64,000 bases of DNA from Chinchilla lanigera (Eukaryota > Chordata > Mammalia > Rodentia > Chinchillidae): NCBI RefSeq assembly GCF_000276665.1, contig NW_004955427.1:1356040-1420039 (forward strand). The letters run 5' to 3'. Positions 34,591-45,690 of the stretch are shown piece after piece; position 1 is the stretch's first letter; the number at the start of each line of letters is the position of its first letter. Below the pieces are notes generated by a model, which had not been told where the DNA came from, ran no database searches, and saw only the letters and a program-made list of their open reading frames with translations. The position numbers and the translations under genes were made by a program.

Positions 34591-35360
34591 ATTAGGCATG
34601 AGTTAATTATGCAGTGCATGTATTTCATCCTCGTCACAGAGCTTTCTTTTAAAAGGCTAAGGATTTAAAAGGACATTTTAAAAGGAAACCAATTTGGGGC
34701 TGTTTTCTTAGAAATAATCTCTTTTTTTGAGATCCTAATGGGCTATGTTCTATAATTACACTACACAGGAAGAACATGTTTAAAATAATTGTAAAATGTA
34801 AGATTTCTCAAACTTTCTGGGGAGGATCCATTCTTCGTTTTTCCTGTTTGGAGAACCTGACAAGAGGCTGGTCCAAAGGCTGGCAGCCTGTGAAATTCAT
34901 GAGAGACACGCAGGATGTGGGGGTGGGGCGATGATTGCAGCTAGATTCTGGTAAAAAGGCTTGTCTGTCTGATCCCCACTCCCTAGCTGACACCTGAAAC
35001 CTAAGAAGAGAAATGTGGCAGCTCCTTCCTGGATGGCTTGGGGACTTTGCAATTCAGTGGTGGAGTCTAAGAGTTTATAAATGCTTTGGTGGTGAAACAG
35101 TTACGGAAATTGGCAAAGTTCTTCTTCTTAACCTTAGCGTTCAAAGCGGAGTTAATGGCCTTGACAATGCATTGAGCATAACTAGTGAAATACTTTCCCC
35201 TTGATGTAACACTTTCAAAAAACTTACAGATTTCTCTTCATCTTATTACGTACTATTTTGCTTTTATGAGAAACGGATGCATTTTCTTAAGATATTAGGG
35301 AGGAAGGATTGTTTTTGCATTTCAGTGAAAAGAGCATTAAAATGGAATGGTAGTTACCCA
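34591..35360. other. No gene recognised
   Basis: Single-copy intron. The short open frames (61-63 codons) show no known domain. Confidence 0.3.
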
Positions 35361-35481
35361 TAGTTCCCCCAAAATAATACCTACCCAGGAAACAAGTTCT
35401 ATCATGGTTTTAGAAGAGACACTCCCTGAAAATCATGCTAGAACTTGTTTTCCAGGTAGGTCTTATTTTCAGGGAAATGTA
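35361..35481. mobile_element. Hairpin MITE (about 50-bp stem, 16-base loop)
   Basis: The left arm begins CCCCAAAATAATACCTACC. The reverse complement of the right arm begins CCCTGAAAATAAGACCTACC. The two stay complementary through AACAAGTTCTA and CATG to the loop at about 35412-35427. TA dinucleotides flank it, as for Tc1/mariner-type elements. A transcript in either direction would fold into one long stem. Confidence 0.85.
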
Positions 35482-35984
35482 ATAAATCTTGATAGTGCAG
35501 TAACTGATAAAGACTTTGAAAAAAATTTCAACTTCCACTGATTATGTTCTTGGCAGTAAGCACGATGCGTCATTTTTCAGCAAGCGTGGTATATTTTTTT
35601 AGTTTCCCCATCTGCTCTCCAGGCTCCACTCTACAGAGTAGACACATAACACTGAGTACCTTTGCTCCAACTGTTTCCTCACGACTTTTTCTCCAATAAC
35701 CTGTTACTTCCCATGCCATTCAGATAAGCACACCATGGGACAGTCAACAGCCTGACTTGCTAAAGCCTGTCAGGAAGTGAAATAGAAGCTTGTAGGTAGG
35801 AAAATCTATACCCGCAGCGTCAGCTCAGATGTTTTGGACCAGAAATCAGTGAGAACCACTATATGTCTGTATGCATGTGTGTATGTCAGTCTGTCTGTAA
35901 AGTAGACTCCACTGTCCTTATTCTGCTTTCTTTAAGTGAGTGTACCAAAAAGTTTCTGCATAACATACACCTGATGATCGCTTG

Positions 35985-36135
35985 TTCCTTGCTAATGACC
36001 TGTTCTTTACCAGTGCTTCTTACAGTTTAATTTACATTTGAGTCCCTTGGGAATCTTGTTCAGTTTTAGACCCCAAGTGGTGGGGGGAATCTGTTAACAG
36101 TCTGTAACAAACCCCTAGGTGATGCTGGGTCTCCT
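35985..36135. repeat. MER5A-like hAT copy
   Basis: CCAGTGCTTCTTACAGTTTA, GGGAATCTTGTTCAG, GACCCCAAGTGGTGGG and CCTAGGTGATGCTG follow MER5A order. Confidence 0.6.
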
Positions 36136-36722
36136 GGCCCTTGGAGTGACTATGGGTAGCAAGGCTTTATTCGACATTGTCCAGTCTTTCCTACAAATGA
36201 GATTCTAAGGCTCAGGAAAGTCAGGAAGGAACACAGCTGCTCACCCACATCACACTGCTTCTCTAACCAAGAAAGCAGAGGTTTCCTTCTGAAAAAATAG
36301 TAGTGGGACAGAGAAACTCAGCCTAAAGAAAAATTCTCATTTATCATTGTTTTGGGTTCTTTTTAGTTTGTATATTTTAGAACAGTGCTTTTCAAATATT
36401 TCATTTTTTTCTACTAATAGAATGAAGACTTTTTTGAACAGGAAATTCTTCATGTATTTTAAGCTAGCATCTAGCTTTTTTAATTCAAGGCTTAAATATC
36501 TGTAAAGGACACATGTGTGTGTGTACACATATTTTTCTCTTTTTTTTTGGAACTAGGGATTTAACCAATCAACAGATACTTTGGTATGTGCCTTATTATC
36601 TAAAAGTCTTTATTAACAAATCAGACACAGATCATTCATTCTTTCAAGAAAAGTCTGACTTCACTTGTTAACATAGGTACATGTGTAGGTGCACATGCAG
36701 TCTTACAAGAGATGAGGCACAT

Positions 36723-36882
36723 GCCGGGCATGTTGATGCACGCCTGTAATCCCAGCACTCCGGGAGGCTGAGGCAGGAGGATCGTTGGGAGTTCAAGACC
36801 TGCCTGGGCCACAAAGTGAGCTCAAGGTCAGCCTGAACTGCATAGCGGGACCCTATCTCAAAAAGACAAAAAAAAAAAAAAG
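36723..36882 (+). repeat. B1 SINE
   Basis: GCCGGGCATGTTGATGCACG, TAATCCCAGCACTCCGGGAG, GACCCTATCTC and an A tail. A short AGAGATGAG repeat flanks it. Confidence 0.95.
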
Positions 36883-37546
36883 AGAGAGAGATGAGCACTT
36901 TTGTGGGAGATCCGTTTTCTTGGTTGTGTGTTTGCTTGTGTGATGCAGATATATTCTCCTGTAAAGTGCCAGTGTACCTTCAGGGATATGTACCTCAGTT
37001 TGAAGAGTACCATATTCATGTTTAAGTACTGACACTACAGGATTACAGGAATAATTACTGAATCCTGTCCAATAAAAACAGGTTGTGGAAGGTAATTTTA
37101 TGGACATGTGAGGCAATTAAATCCAAACTGGCTTAAAACAGTGTTTTACTACAGTTTTTCTTCACAGTTTCTATTATGGCTCAGAATTGTTATAACTTAC
37201 TACGGTTTATCACTATTATTATGTGCAATACCAGTTGCTTTTTTCCCCCTCGAAAATATCACATGTCATGTTGAATGTTTTTTGGTACCAGCCATAATGC
37301 TGGCTCTTCAATACAAATTATATATTCAGAGGATTCTTTTAGTTTTTATTTACACACATACATGTTGCACACATATGACTATATTTTATCTCCTCTGAAA
37401 TAGTGTTAGTAATATTCATCACATAATGCACCTATGACTCAGAGGCTGTCTAAGTGCTATAATGCCAGTGAGATCCATAAGAATTTATATTGCATTTCTC
37501 ACTACTTTTGATTTTGCCTTTTTAAATATACTATAATTAACACTAC

Positions 37547-37945
37547 TGTCTTGGTTATTTTTCTCTCCTTGCTGAGACAAAATACCTGACACCCAAAGTT
37601 AAGGCAGGAAAGGTTTATGTAGCTCACAGTTTGTGGAGGTTTCAGTCCATAATCAGCTGGCTCCAAGGCAGGGTGGCATGGCACAGGGGCAACACTTCAA
37701 GGCAGAAGACAGCAAAAGCAACAAGAGCAAAAGGGCAGGAGAGCCAGCCTCTTCGCCTCCCTTACATCGTAAGCAGGCTGTCCTCGCCAGCGCCCCCACC
37801 CCCACCCCCAGTGGTGTGGCACTCACAGCATCTCGGTGCTGTCGTGCACAGGCTCAGGATGTTTGCAAAGGGAGGACCCACCTGGCCCCCTTGCTGAGTG
37901 AGCCTTCCAAACTTCTCAAGTTGACACAATGTATCAACCATAACA
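37547..37945 (-). repeat. MaLR-like solo LTR, reversed
   Basis: It shares TTTTTCTCTCCTTGCTGAG, GGAAAGGTTTATGTAGCTCAC and AGCAAAAGCAACAAGAGCAA with the copy at 14196, and ends GTATCAACCATAACA. The open frames inside (to 106 codons) are spurious. Confidence 0.75.
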
Positions 37946-38459
37946 ACTACTAAAATACAAACTTAGAGTGTTTTTTATAGTGCCCACCACAAAGTCCTTC
38001 AAGGGAACCTTGGGGGGGGGCGTTTGTGTGTGCGCAATGAAGGAAAACAGTGTACAGATATGCCCCCTGTGGAAAACGTGCAGCACTATCCTAAGCGATT
38101 TTATTCATTTTTGTAAAGAGCGTTCTTTAGTGTTTACCATGGAGGTGTCTTAGGCATTTAAGAAAACTCATACGTGAGTTTCTTGTCAGTGTTATTCAAG
38201 CATTGTCTCTATTTCATAGTTACGGAGCCTCTAGAAAGCATCAAGAGTTGGAACAGCTTTTTTTCTTCAACCCCATGCCTTAAAACTGTGTTACTTGTTT
38301 AAAGAAAACAGGAATGGGTCATAAATGTTTAACTGGTAGCTCTTTATGCTGTTGGTCATTTGAACTCTGAAAACACAGAAGTGTGGTTCTTTTATTTTTT
38401 TTCCCTATAGTTCAAAGTTCTGCTAGGTAAATACAAACATGTTTCTTATCCAAGTAATA

Positions 38460-38467
38460 TGACGTCA
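38460..38467. promoter_or_regulatory. Isolated palindromic CRE (TGACGTCA)
   Basis: A full CRE lies in AT-rich, non-CpG-island intron sequence. It could be an enhancer CREB/ATF site or a chance match; there is no nearby promoter sign. Confidence 0.25.
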
Positions 38468-38849
38468 ATAGCAAATGAAGTTGGAAAGGAAATAATTCAT
38501 CTATAATGTGACTACTCTAATCCATTAATTATGTTTCTACTTTTGCAGATTGCTTTCTGATTTTCAGGAAGAAGAACCAATTCCATTAAGAACAATCAGA
38601 AATCAGTAGTGAACAGCAGGTTAGCTTCTCATCTGTCATTTTAAAGAGACAAGTACTCCACTGTATTCATGCTGTGGATCTTGAATTTAAAGTTTTTGAT
38701 GTTATGAAAAGGGCGAGATTTTGTTCATATGATTTACAAAACAACAGAGGCTATACTCTGGTGAGCAGGGAGGGAGGGTTCTGCTCTTAATGTTTCTAGG
38801 CTGTCAATAAAGAACAGAGTTTCAGCACAATTCTAAAGGATCCAGAGGG

Positions 38850-39700
38850 GCAGTTCTTAGCCTTTTAGGTCTTGTGGTGGAGGACAAATAGTGGTCAACT
38901 TGTAACACCCAGTTGAACTGAGTAAACATGGTGCTGGGCGTGGAGGCCCACCTGAGGATTACTGCCTGCAGCATAAGAGGCAGACCTGGAGAAGAAGAAA
39001 GGCTGTTGGGAGCTGGTAGAAGCTGTAAGGAGCTGTTGGTTCTCTTGGAGGAGCTCGTCATGCTGGCTTTCCTGATGAACTTGGCTGTTTTCATCCTCCA
39101 AGGAGCTCAGGACCTCGCTGTTGCAGAGAATGGCTTAGGTTTGCTTTTGGGGAGCTCATGTCCCCACTGAGTATCGCTTCCTGGCTCCGGAGGGGAAGAT
39201 GGTGCACCGGTCTCTGGGAGAAGCTTGTGTTGGCTTTCCTGAGGGGACCTCGGGATCTCAGTGTTCCTGAGGATGGCTATGGTACTTCTCAGGGAAGCTC
39301 TAGTTCTCATTTTCAGTGTCACTTCCTGCCTACAATGCAGATTCCTCAGCCTGCTTGCACAGATCCTTCATCTTGCTGGCACAGACTTTCTAGACTCCAC
39401 CACCGACCTTTCGGCCTGCCCAGTGCAGATCCGTTGAACAGGCCTGCCTGAGATATTGTCATGGGCTCTAGGCCACCTCCAGTTGGACTCATGGGAGGCA
39501 CTGTTATGGGCTCTAGGTCATCAGCAAAAATCATGCAGGACGTTATCATGGGATCCAGGCCCTCAGCTGGATTCTTTGGTCTTTAGTATGTGGATAGATT
39601 TCCTGCACACTCTTGTATATAATTCTTTGGGTGACTGTTATAAATAATCTTATAAAATATGTGTCCTGTATTATATTGTTTCCCCTTGCAATAATCCCCA
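38850..39700 (-). pseudogene. Unrecognised GC-richer segment with coiled-coil-like broken frame
   Basis: On the minus strand the frame around 39110-38895 reads EDENSQVHQESQHDELLQEN, a heptad-like Q/E-rich stretch, and then meets a stop. A related phrase (RSPQESQHKLLPET) recurs upstream in another frame, so the segment is built of degenerate internal repeats and is interrupted by stops and shifts. I do not recognise the source. It could be a decayed processed pseudogene or an unclassified repeat. Confidence 0.3.
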
Positions 39701-39846
39701 AGCCAACACAGGTCTTATGACCCCTTTGCACTCTTAAAAATTCTGAGGACCTTAAAGCTGTTGAGTGTGTGGGTTATATGTATCAGTACTATATTAAAAT
39801 TCAAGCTAAGATTCTCAAAAATGCATGCATTCATTAAAAATAAACC

Positions 39847-39848
<2 letters not shown>

Positions 39849-39892
<44 letters not shown>
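39849..39892. repeat. (TA)n microsatellite in a B1 tail
   Basis: About 19 TA repeats occupy the place of the A-rich tail of the reversed B1 that follows. It is a highly mutable tract. Confidence 0.97.
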
Positions 39893-39896
<4 letters not shown>

Positions 39897-40053
39897 TTTA
39901 TTTTTTTGTCTTTTTGAGACAGGGTCTCGCCATGCAGTTCAGGCTGATTTTGAGCTCACTTTATAGCCCAGGCTGACCTCGAACTCGCAACGATCCTCCT
40001 GCCTCAGCCTCCCAAGTGCTGGGATTACAGGCGTGTGCCACCATGCCTGGCTC
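39893..40053 (-). repeat. B1 SINE, reversed
   Basis: GAGACAGGGTCTCGCCATGC, CCAGGCTGACCTCGAACTCG, GGGATTACAGGCGTGTGCC. AACCCATT is present on both sides, giving the target duplication within the host hAT element. Confidence 0.95.
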
Positions 40054-40365
40054 AACCCATTACATTTTAACGTAACATTTTTATAGAAAATAGTTTTGAA
40101 ACACAAAATTTAGTGAGAATTGGATTGTTTTACATTTCTGTAAATGCTAATGTTTAACTTAATTGAAAACAGCTTGATCCTCAGGTCAGTTCCAAACATT
40201 CCATTAACTGTCATAGCAGTGATGTCATCAAAAGTCAGGTAGCCTCTGGAACACAGCGTGTACACTTCTGAGAGAAGGAACGTGTCATTATGAAGATAGC
40301 TTGGACCTGCCAGATCTTCTGAAGAGGGCCACCCTTTGAGAACCATTGCTCTAGAGAATAGGCAA

Positions 40366-42050
40366 AACGAAGTGGCAGATGTTTCTCTCTCTGGAAAACC
40401 CTCTGGTTTGGGCTGGCACTAGTCAGCTCTGTGCTTCGTCCTGATGAAGTCCCCAGATTCATAGGCTTAGTCACTGCTTTGATGTTTCCATCGTTAATAA
40501 ATTCATTTGTTTGCTGCCTACCACAGGTAGATGGAAGGTTCTCTGTATTAAAATGTCCTTTGTTGAGTTATAACTGCCTCCATAATCTTAATGTGGAGAC
40601 AGTTAAATAAGTGTTTGAAATTGCAATTTAAAATAAGAAATTGCAATTTAAAATAAGAAACCACTGTGTTGGCTGGGTTTTAAAATGGATTCATTGATAG
40701 TGCAGTTTAGCTGAGATTTATTTCATGTCAAGTCTTTGTAAGACAAAGTGAGTTACTGCTATGTACAAGGCACTGTGCCTGTTGTCACTTTACCTTTTTT
40801 CTTTCCAAACCTGCCTGTAAACTTGGACATATCAGTCTGATCATAGCTAGCCTCTCAGTAATTACCAAATAGTATGATGGAAGCAAAATCTATTTGCCCT
40901 TAAAATGTTTGAAACAGTGTGATTCTCATCTTAGTCTTAAGTAGTGTATATAACCTCACTTTCATGAGCTTCATTTCCTGTATTTGTTCTCATTATTCCA
41001 GAGTTAGTTTAGTATTTTACTTTTTCTTCTGATTTAACATGTTCATTACTAAGAAGAAAACCACATGTGTTAACTGCTTCATTCATGTTTGCATCTGCTC
41101 TTGTGGTGTACACTTTGATAGTCTGGTTATGATTATGTTCTGCTGTCTTGTGGTAATCCTCGTTTAACATGTATTTTTAATTGTTGCATTGGTGCTTATA
41201 GTTAAGTAACTGGAGCTCTGGTAGTTCAGTGATTATATGGAATTTATTAGAAAACGTTCTTATTTGAAATACATTCTTAATAATGTTTCCTTGCTGTGTT
41301 CCTTGCTTTTTCAATGGGGCTTTTCACTGTTCAGTCTAATTTTTAGGAGCACTCATAAAAATAGATATGACCAGTCTTTTTTATTCTATGTATGCTGCTT
41401 CCTTTCATTTCTCTCACAAGTCAACGGTTTTTTTCTTTTTTAATTACAGCTATAGCATACCATAGCCATAATGTAATGTTTGATTCATTTGACTTGGTCA
41501 GCAAGCTCTACAACAGTAAAACTTTTTTTAGCATCTGCTAGCCAAGTATGAGTGTATATCTGTATCTGCTTTATGTCCTTGTTACTGAAGATCCTGTCAT
41601 TATCATTGAAATCATTTAGAGACACTATAAATGGGTCCAGATTCACCAAGCTGAGTTACTCTTTTCCTTCATTGTGAAAAAAGAATTAGGGCATAAAGTG
41701 AAGGAATGGTTTTTAGCTTAGTGTCAAGAATATATGTAAAAATAAGTAAAATAATAAGGGTGCAAACAGTGAAATGACCTATTAATTATAAAGGGGGAGT
41801 GTTTAGCAATGAACAGGATTCTGAGAATAACATAAAATCCTCTGAGAATGACATAAAATCCTCAAAAAGGAAGTTGAGTGCAGGAAGTGGGGCAAATCTT
41901 GCGCTCTTATAAAGAAAGAGGAAAGTAACTGGATGAAGCAAAGGGTTTCCTGCAAAGGAAAAACTGCTGATAGGTGAAGTTGCAGATGAAAAAGGCCTGA
42001 GAGTCCACAGGCACAAAACTTGGCAAGTCAGGCAGGTACGAGAATATTTT
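40366..42050. other. Unrecognised intron with a small 20-bp tandem duplication
   Basis: Single-copy AT-rich sequence. TTGCAATTTAAAATAAGAAA is repeated exactly at 40621 and 40641. No gene is supported. Confidence 0.4.
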
Positions 42051-42060
42051 TGTGCCTGTG

Positions 42061-42212
42061 AGCTGGGTGTGGTGGCGCATGCCTGTAATCCCAGCATTTG
42101 GAGGCTGAGGCAGGAGGACTGCTGCAAGTTCAAAGCCAGCCTGGGCTACATAGTGATTTCAAGGTCAGCCTGGACTACATAGTGAAACCCTGTCTCAGAG
42201 AAAAAAAAAAAA
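42061..42212 (+). repeat. B1 SINE, 10-bp target-site duplication
   Basis: AGCTGGGTGTGGTGGCGCAT to CCCTGTCTCAGAG plus an A tail. GTGCCTGTGA flanks it at 42052-42061 and 42214-42223. Confidence 0.95.
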
Positions 42213-42457
42213 AGTGCCTGTGAAATATGGACTAGGAACGATACCCACTGAGTCCTGATCCAAAGCCAGCTGAAGACCTGGAAAAGCACTAGGCTTGGTG
42301 TAGAAGAGGAAATAGGATCTGCGGAAAGCACAGTAACCTATCGGGAGTGAGAGGACAATTACTTCGGGCTTGAGTGACGAGAGTTCTATTTCCGTGCAGT
42401 ACTGGTGCAGCTTTCCAGTCAAATCGTTAGGTGATGAACTGACTGAGTACCACCGCT

Positions 42458-42546
42458 GTGGGCTGGGGATGTAGCTCGGGGGATGACTGTTTGCCTAGCA
42501 TGTGTGAGGCGCTCAGTTCGATCTCCAGCACCACAAAAAAATAAAA
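42458..42546 (+). repeat. Older ID SINE
   Basis: GGGCTGGGGATGTAGCTCGG, TTTGCCTAGCATGTG, GTTCGATCTCCAGCACC and an A tail. Confidence 0.85.
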
Positions 42547-42702
42547 ATTTGGAAATACAACAGATGTGCCTTCCACATCCTCCACTGAAGTTTCTAGTAT
42601 CAAAAATATCCAGATTTTTCTTTTTGCCACTTCAAAGAATTTTTGCCTCGTTTTGAGAATATTATAGCTATTGAGAGAAACCTTTACAAAACTAATTACA
42701 GA

Positions 42703-42880
42703 GCTGAGCATGGTGGCGTACACCTGTCATTCCAGCACTGAGAATAGCTGAGGCAGGAGGGTCACAAATTCTAGTCCCATCTGGGCAATTTAAAGAGCTT
42801 GTATAAAAATAAAGAGGAATGGGCCTGTAGTTTAATGGTAGGGTACACCTGGGTCTTAGCCCTTGTACCACAAGATTAAT
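42703..42880 (+). repeat. B1-dID dimeric SINE
   Basis: B1 part AGCTGAGCATGGTGGCGTAC, then ID part GGGCCTGTAGTTTAATGGTA ending near CCCTTGTACCACAAG. Confidence 0.85.
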
Positions 42881-42901
42881 TAATTAATACAAGTTACTTT
42901 A

Positions 42902-42985
42902 TGGGCTGGGGATATAGCTCAGTGGTACGGCATTGCCTAGTATCTGTGAAGTGCTGGGTTTGATCCTCAGCACCAAAGAAATAAC
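42902..42985 (+). repeat. Older ID SINE
   Basis: GGGCTGGGGATATAGCTCAG, GCATTGCCTAGTATCTGTG, GGTTTGATCCTCAGCACC. Confidence 0.85.
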
Positions 42986-43273
42986 AATTACTATGAACGC
43001 AAAACTGCACTCAATAGAGACTTCACTTTTCTTTTGGAGTTTTTCTTTCTCTGCTTCACATCTCTCAGGGGTTCTTAATTACTTGGAAAAGATTCCTCAG
43101 GTAACATATTTTTCTTACAAGACTTCACATTCTCATTTCTACTACACCAATAAATACATGAGTCTGTCTTTTCAAAACACTGAGCCTGGGTCCTTGTTAG
43201 ACTTTCAGGGGTGTGTCTCCATGGTCCTACCACAGCCATGAAGTTTTCCAAGAGTTGCCCCATCCCTCTAGGA

Positions 43274-43420
43274 CAGTGACAGCGAACCTGTTCGAGACTG
43301 AGTGCCCTAACTGCCATCCAGAACACTTACTTGTCACAGAGTGCCAGCACTGTGCGTGTGTGCTGTAAGCTGGCGCTCAGCTTCCGGGGCGATGCTGGGG
43401 TGACTCGGCGCACGAGTCAG
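43274..43420 (+). mobile_element. OposCharlie-like hAT element, 5' part (copy C)
   Basis: It starts CAGTGACAGCGAACCTG and continues GACTGAGTGCCCTAACTGCC and CTTGTCACAGAGTGCCAGCA, a pattern I recall for a mammalian OposCharlie-type hAT element. The 8 bases before it, CTCTAGGA, resemble the NTCTAGAN hAT target. A CpG-rich interior runs to about 43690 and the 3' end is not clear. Open frames here are spurious. Confidence 0.55.
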
Positions 43421-43929
43421 CAGAGAGGGTTCTCCGGGCCTGCGGCGGCACGCGTGCCCCAGGTGCACCAGCGTTGCTCTGGGAGGAAGTATTCAGAAGG
43501 CCACTCAGCATTGACGGCCTGGACTGTTGCAAATGTCTGTGCGCTCTGGCGCTCCTGATAGAGTGCCTCCAGCACACAGCCGCACAGCCACTGGGTGTGA
43601 GGGGGCGCCCGTGCTGCGGAGCTGCTGCACCGCACTCCGATCCTTCGTCGTCCCTCCAGTCCCTCCCCCTCTCTGCCATCTACTTCGTTCTGTAATTTGT
43701 ATGCTTTTCTGTCTTTCGCATTTGCCTTCTTTCAGATGGGGCCAAGATGGCAGTAAATAGTGCAGCTGGCTGAACCCTAAAGAGCAGACGGGGTCACTGA
43801 CAAGGAGCCTGTGCCCTTGCCAGCGTGGAGTCCCCATGGGAAGGAGGCAGGGGCACACCACAGAAGGCAGGTCAGTGCAGCCTAGATGCAGACTGTAAAG
43901 TCTGGTTTGGGAAACTGAACCCTGCTTCC

Positions 43930-44075
43930 CCACGTGTACCTAATGTGGCTTGACCAGTCTCATTTTCTTCACCTACAGAACGGGGACAGTGGTAGTGACT
44001 CCCTCATAAGAGTTGACCTGAAGAAGTAAAAATCCATACAAAAGGCCTTCATATACTGTCATCATTACAAGTAGG
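43930..44075 (-). repeat. MIR SINE, reversed
   Basis: TCATTTTCTTCACCTACAGA, GGGGACAGTGGTAGTGAC and AGAGTTGACCTGAAGAAG follow reversed MIR order. Confidence 0.65.
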
Positions 44076-44095
44076 ATGGGGAGTACTAAGAGAGT

Positions 44096-44310
44096 AGCTT
44101 TTATTTATTTAACTTGTTCTTTTGGAGGGGAAACTGGGGAATGAACCCAAGGCCTTTACAGTAAGTTATATCCTCAGTGCTTTTTTAAATTTTTTGAGAC
44201 AGGTCACACTAAGTTAATTGTTCAAGCTGGCCTCAAACTTTGGATCCTCTTGCTTCTGGCTCTGAGAGTGCTGGGATTACAGGCAGGTACTGCTGTGCCT
44301 GGTTTCTCTC
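44096..44310 (-). repeat. B1-dID dimeric SINE, reversed
   Basis: ID part CTGGGGAATGAACCCAAGGC followed by B1 part GAGACAGGTCACACTAAG and GGGATTACAGGCAGGTAC. Confidence 0.8.
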
Positions 44311-44425
44311 CTCCTCTCTCCCCAGCCCTAACCCTCCTTGCCCCCTCTCTCCCGCTGGTGCTGGGGATTGAACTGCTGGCCTCAGGCACACTCATCAGGT
44401 CCCCTCCCACTTAGCATATCCCCAA
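44311..44425 (-). repeat. Degraded ID-like SINE, reversed
   Basis: GGTGCTGGGGATTGAACTGC, GGCCTCAGGCACACTCATC and a CATATCCCC end. Partial and diverged. Confidence 0.5.
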
Positions 44426-44529
44426 GAGAGTAAGTGGGTTTTAAATGTTCTCACAACCAAAAAATGGTTAGTATATTTGATAATGGGTATGTTAATTAGC
44501 TTGATTTTACCATTTTACAGTGTATTACA

Positions 44530-44692
44530 CACATCAAAACATCATCCCTGTGATCCCAGCACTCTAGAACTCAAATTTAAGTCCAGCCAGTGCAATTTAA
44601 TGACTTGGTAAGACCCTGCCTCAAAATAAAAAATACAAAAAGGCCTGGGGGTTTAACGGCTCAGTGCCAAGATCCTGGGTTCAATCCCCACT
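44530..44692 (+). repeat. B1-dID dimeric SINE, 5' truncated
   Basis: CTGTGATCCCAGCACTCTAG, GACCCTGCCTC, A-rich linker, then GGCCTGGGGGTTTAACGGCT and GGTTCAATCCCCA. Confidence 0.8.
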
Positions 44693-44693
44693 A

Positions 44694-44729
44694 GCGCACA
44701 CACGCGCGCACACAAACACACACACACAC
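44694..44729. repeat. (CA)n/(CG)n microsatellite
   Basis: Alternating GCACACACGCGCGCACACAA followed by CACACACACA, directly after the dimeric SINE. Alternating purine-pyrimidine sequence may adopt Z-DNA. Confidence 0.9.
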
Positions 44730-45149
44730 TGTTGTACACCAGTGTTTCTTTCAATTAATAGGAAATATAAATACTTTCAAGATAAACGCAAGTGCTATGT
44801 GTCAACAGCGTTAGGAGGAGGAAAAAGAGAAATGGTCACAACGCGGTGGAGAGGCTGAGCCGTAACGGGCAGGACTCACAAGGAAGGCCGCCGTCAGGAG
44901 TTCCCACTGGAACGAAAGTTAGGACTACCCGTCTGTTCTCTGTGGCCTACCTGCCGGCTTTCTTGCTGCGGTCATCCTGAGCCATAGTTACTGGCCTTTT
45001 AAGTTAGGGTCAGATTTCAGCCTTGGCACACCTGACATCTGGGTTGAATACATCTTTGTTACAGGCTGTCTTATATATTCATTTTGGGATGCCTTGGAGC
45101 ATCGTGGCCTTTAGCTACTAAACTTCAGAAGTAACCCTGTACCCCTAAT

Positions 45150-45262
45150 TCAGAAGTAACCCTAACCCCTAATTTGTGACAGCCAAAACATGTCTCCAGA
45201 CCTTTCACGTTCCCAGGAGTGGAGGGATTCTGTCTGGTTGAGAATCACCACTTTAGAACACA
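45150..45262. repeat. hAT-Charlie fragment with terminal repeat
   Basis: GACAGCCAAAACATGTCTCC, GACCTTTCACGTTCCCAGG and terminal GGTTGAGAATCACCA match the end of a MER-type hAT element. A small direct repeat of TTCAGAAGTAACCCT precedes it at about 45124-45165. The 87-codon frame at 45219 overlaps the element and is not a gene. Confidence 0.6.
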
Positions 45263-45544
45263 ATTTTGGGAAAATTTGTTAGATCTCTTTGTGTTTGTTA
45301 TCTGTGGCATTCATATTAACTTCTTGCTGCTGAAATACGATCTGCCACTCTCAATATTTTCCATTTCTCTTTTGTTCACAGATCTACTCTACAGGTCTTC
45401 TCTCTTCCTGGAAGAAAATGATGCTTTGAACATGCAGTATCCAATGAAATGGCAGCATGTCAAAGTGGATGCTAATAGCTGACCTTCTCATGTTCTGTTT
45501 ATCTTACCCTTGCTCTTTGTTCCTTGAATGTGTCGGGGTTTGGG

Positions 45545-45690
45545 GGCTTGGGGACTGGGCATGGGGAGTTCAGATAAGGTCCTACTGTGTAGTCCAGGCT
45601 GGCTTTGAACTCACTCTGTAATCTGGGCTGGACTTTTAACTCCGTAGATCTTCCTGCCTCAGCCCCCAGTATACCACCTCACCCGGCCTC
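45545..45690 (-). repeat. B1 SINE, reversed, diverged
   Basis: TACTGTGTAGTCCAGGCTGG, GGGCTGGACTTTTAACTCC, TTCCTGCCTCAGCCCC. Confidence 0.8.

Larger units (their letters stand above)
39703..40365 (+). repeat. hAT-Charlie element split by a nested B1 and (TA)n
   Basis: The left half (GGTCTTATGACCCCTTTGC, GTGGGTTATATGTATCAGT) and right half (AACCCATTACATTTTAACG, TAGCCTCTGGAACACAGCG, CTTTGAGAACCATTG) are consecutive parts of one mammalian hAT element. They are separated by the B1 at 39893-40053 and its TA tail. Confidence 0.7.

Noticed and set aside
37631..37953. Frames of 88-106 codons
   Set aside because: They are contained in a reversed MaLR-type LTR and a C-rich tract.
45219..45482. 87-codon frame with hydrophobic stretches, first considered as a receptor fragment
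   Set aside because: Its start overlaps the end of a hAT element, and no family signature follows.
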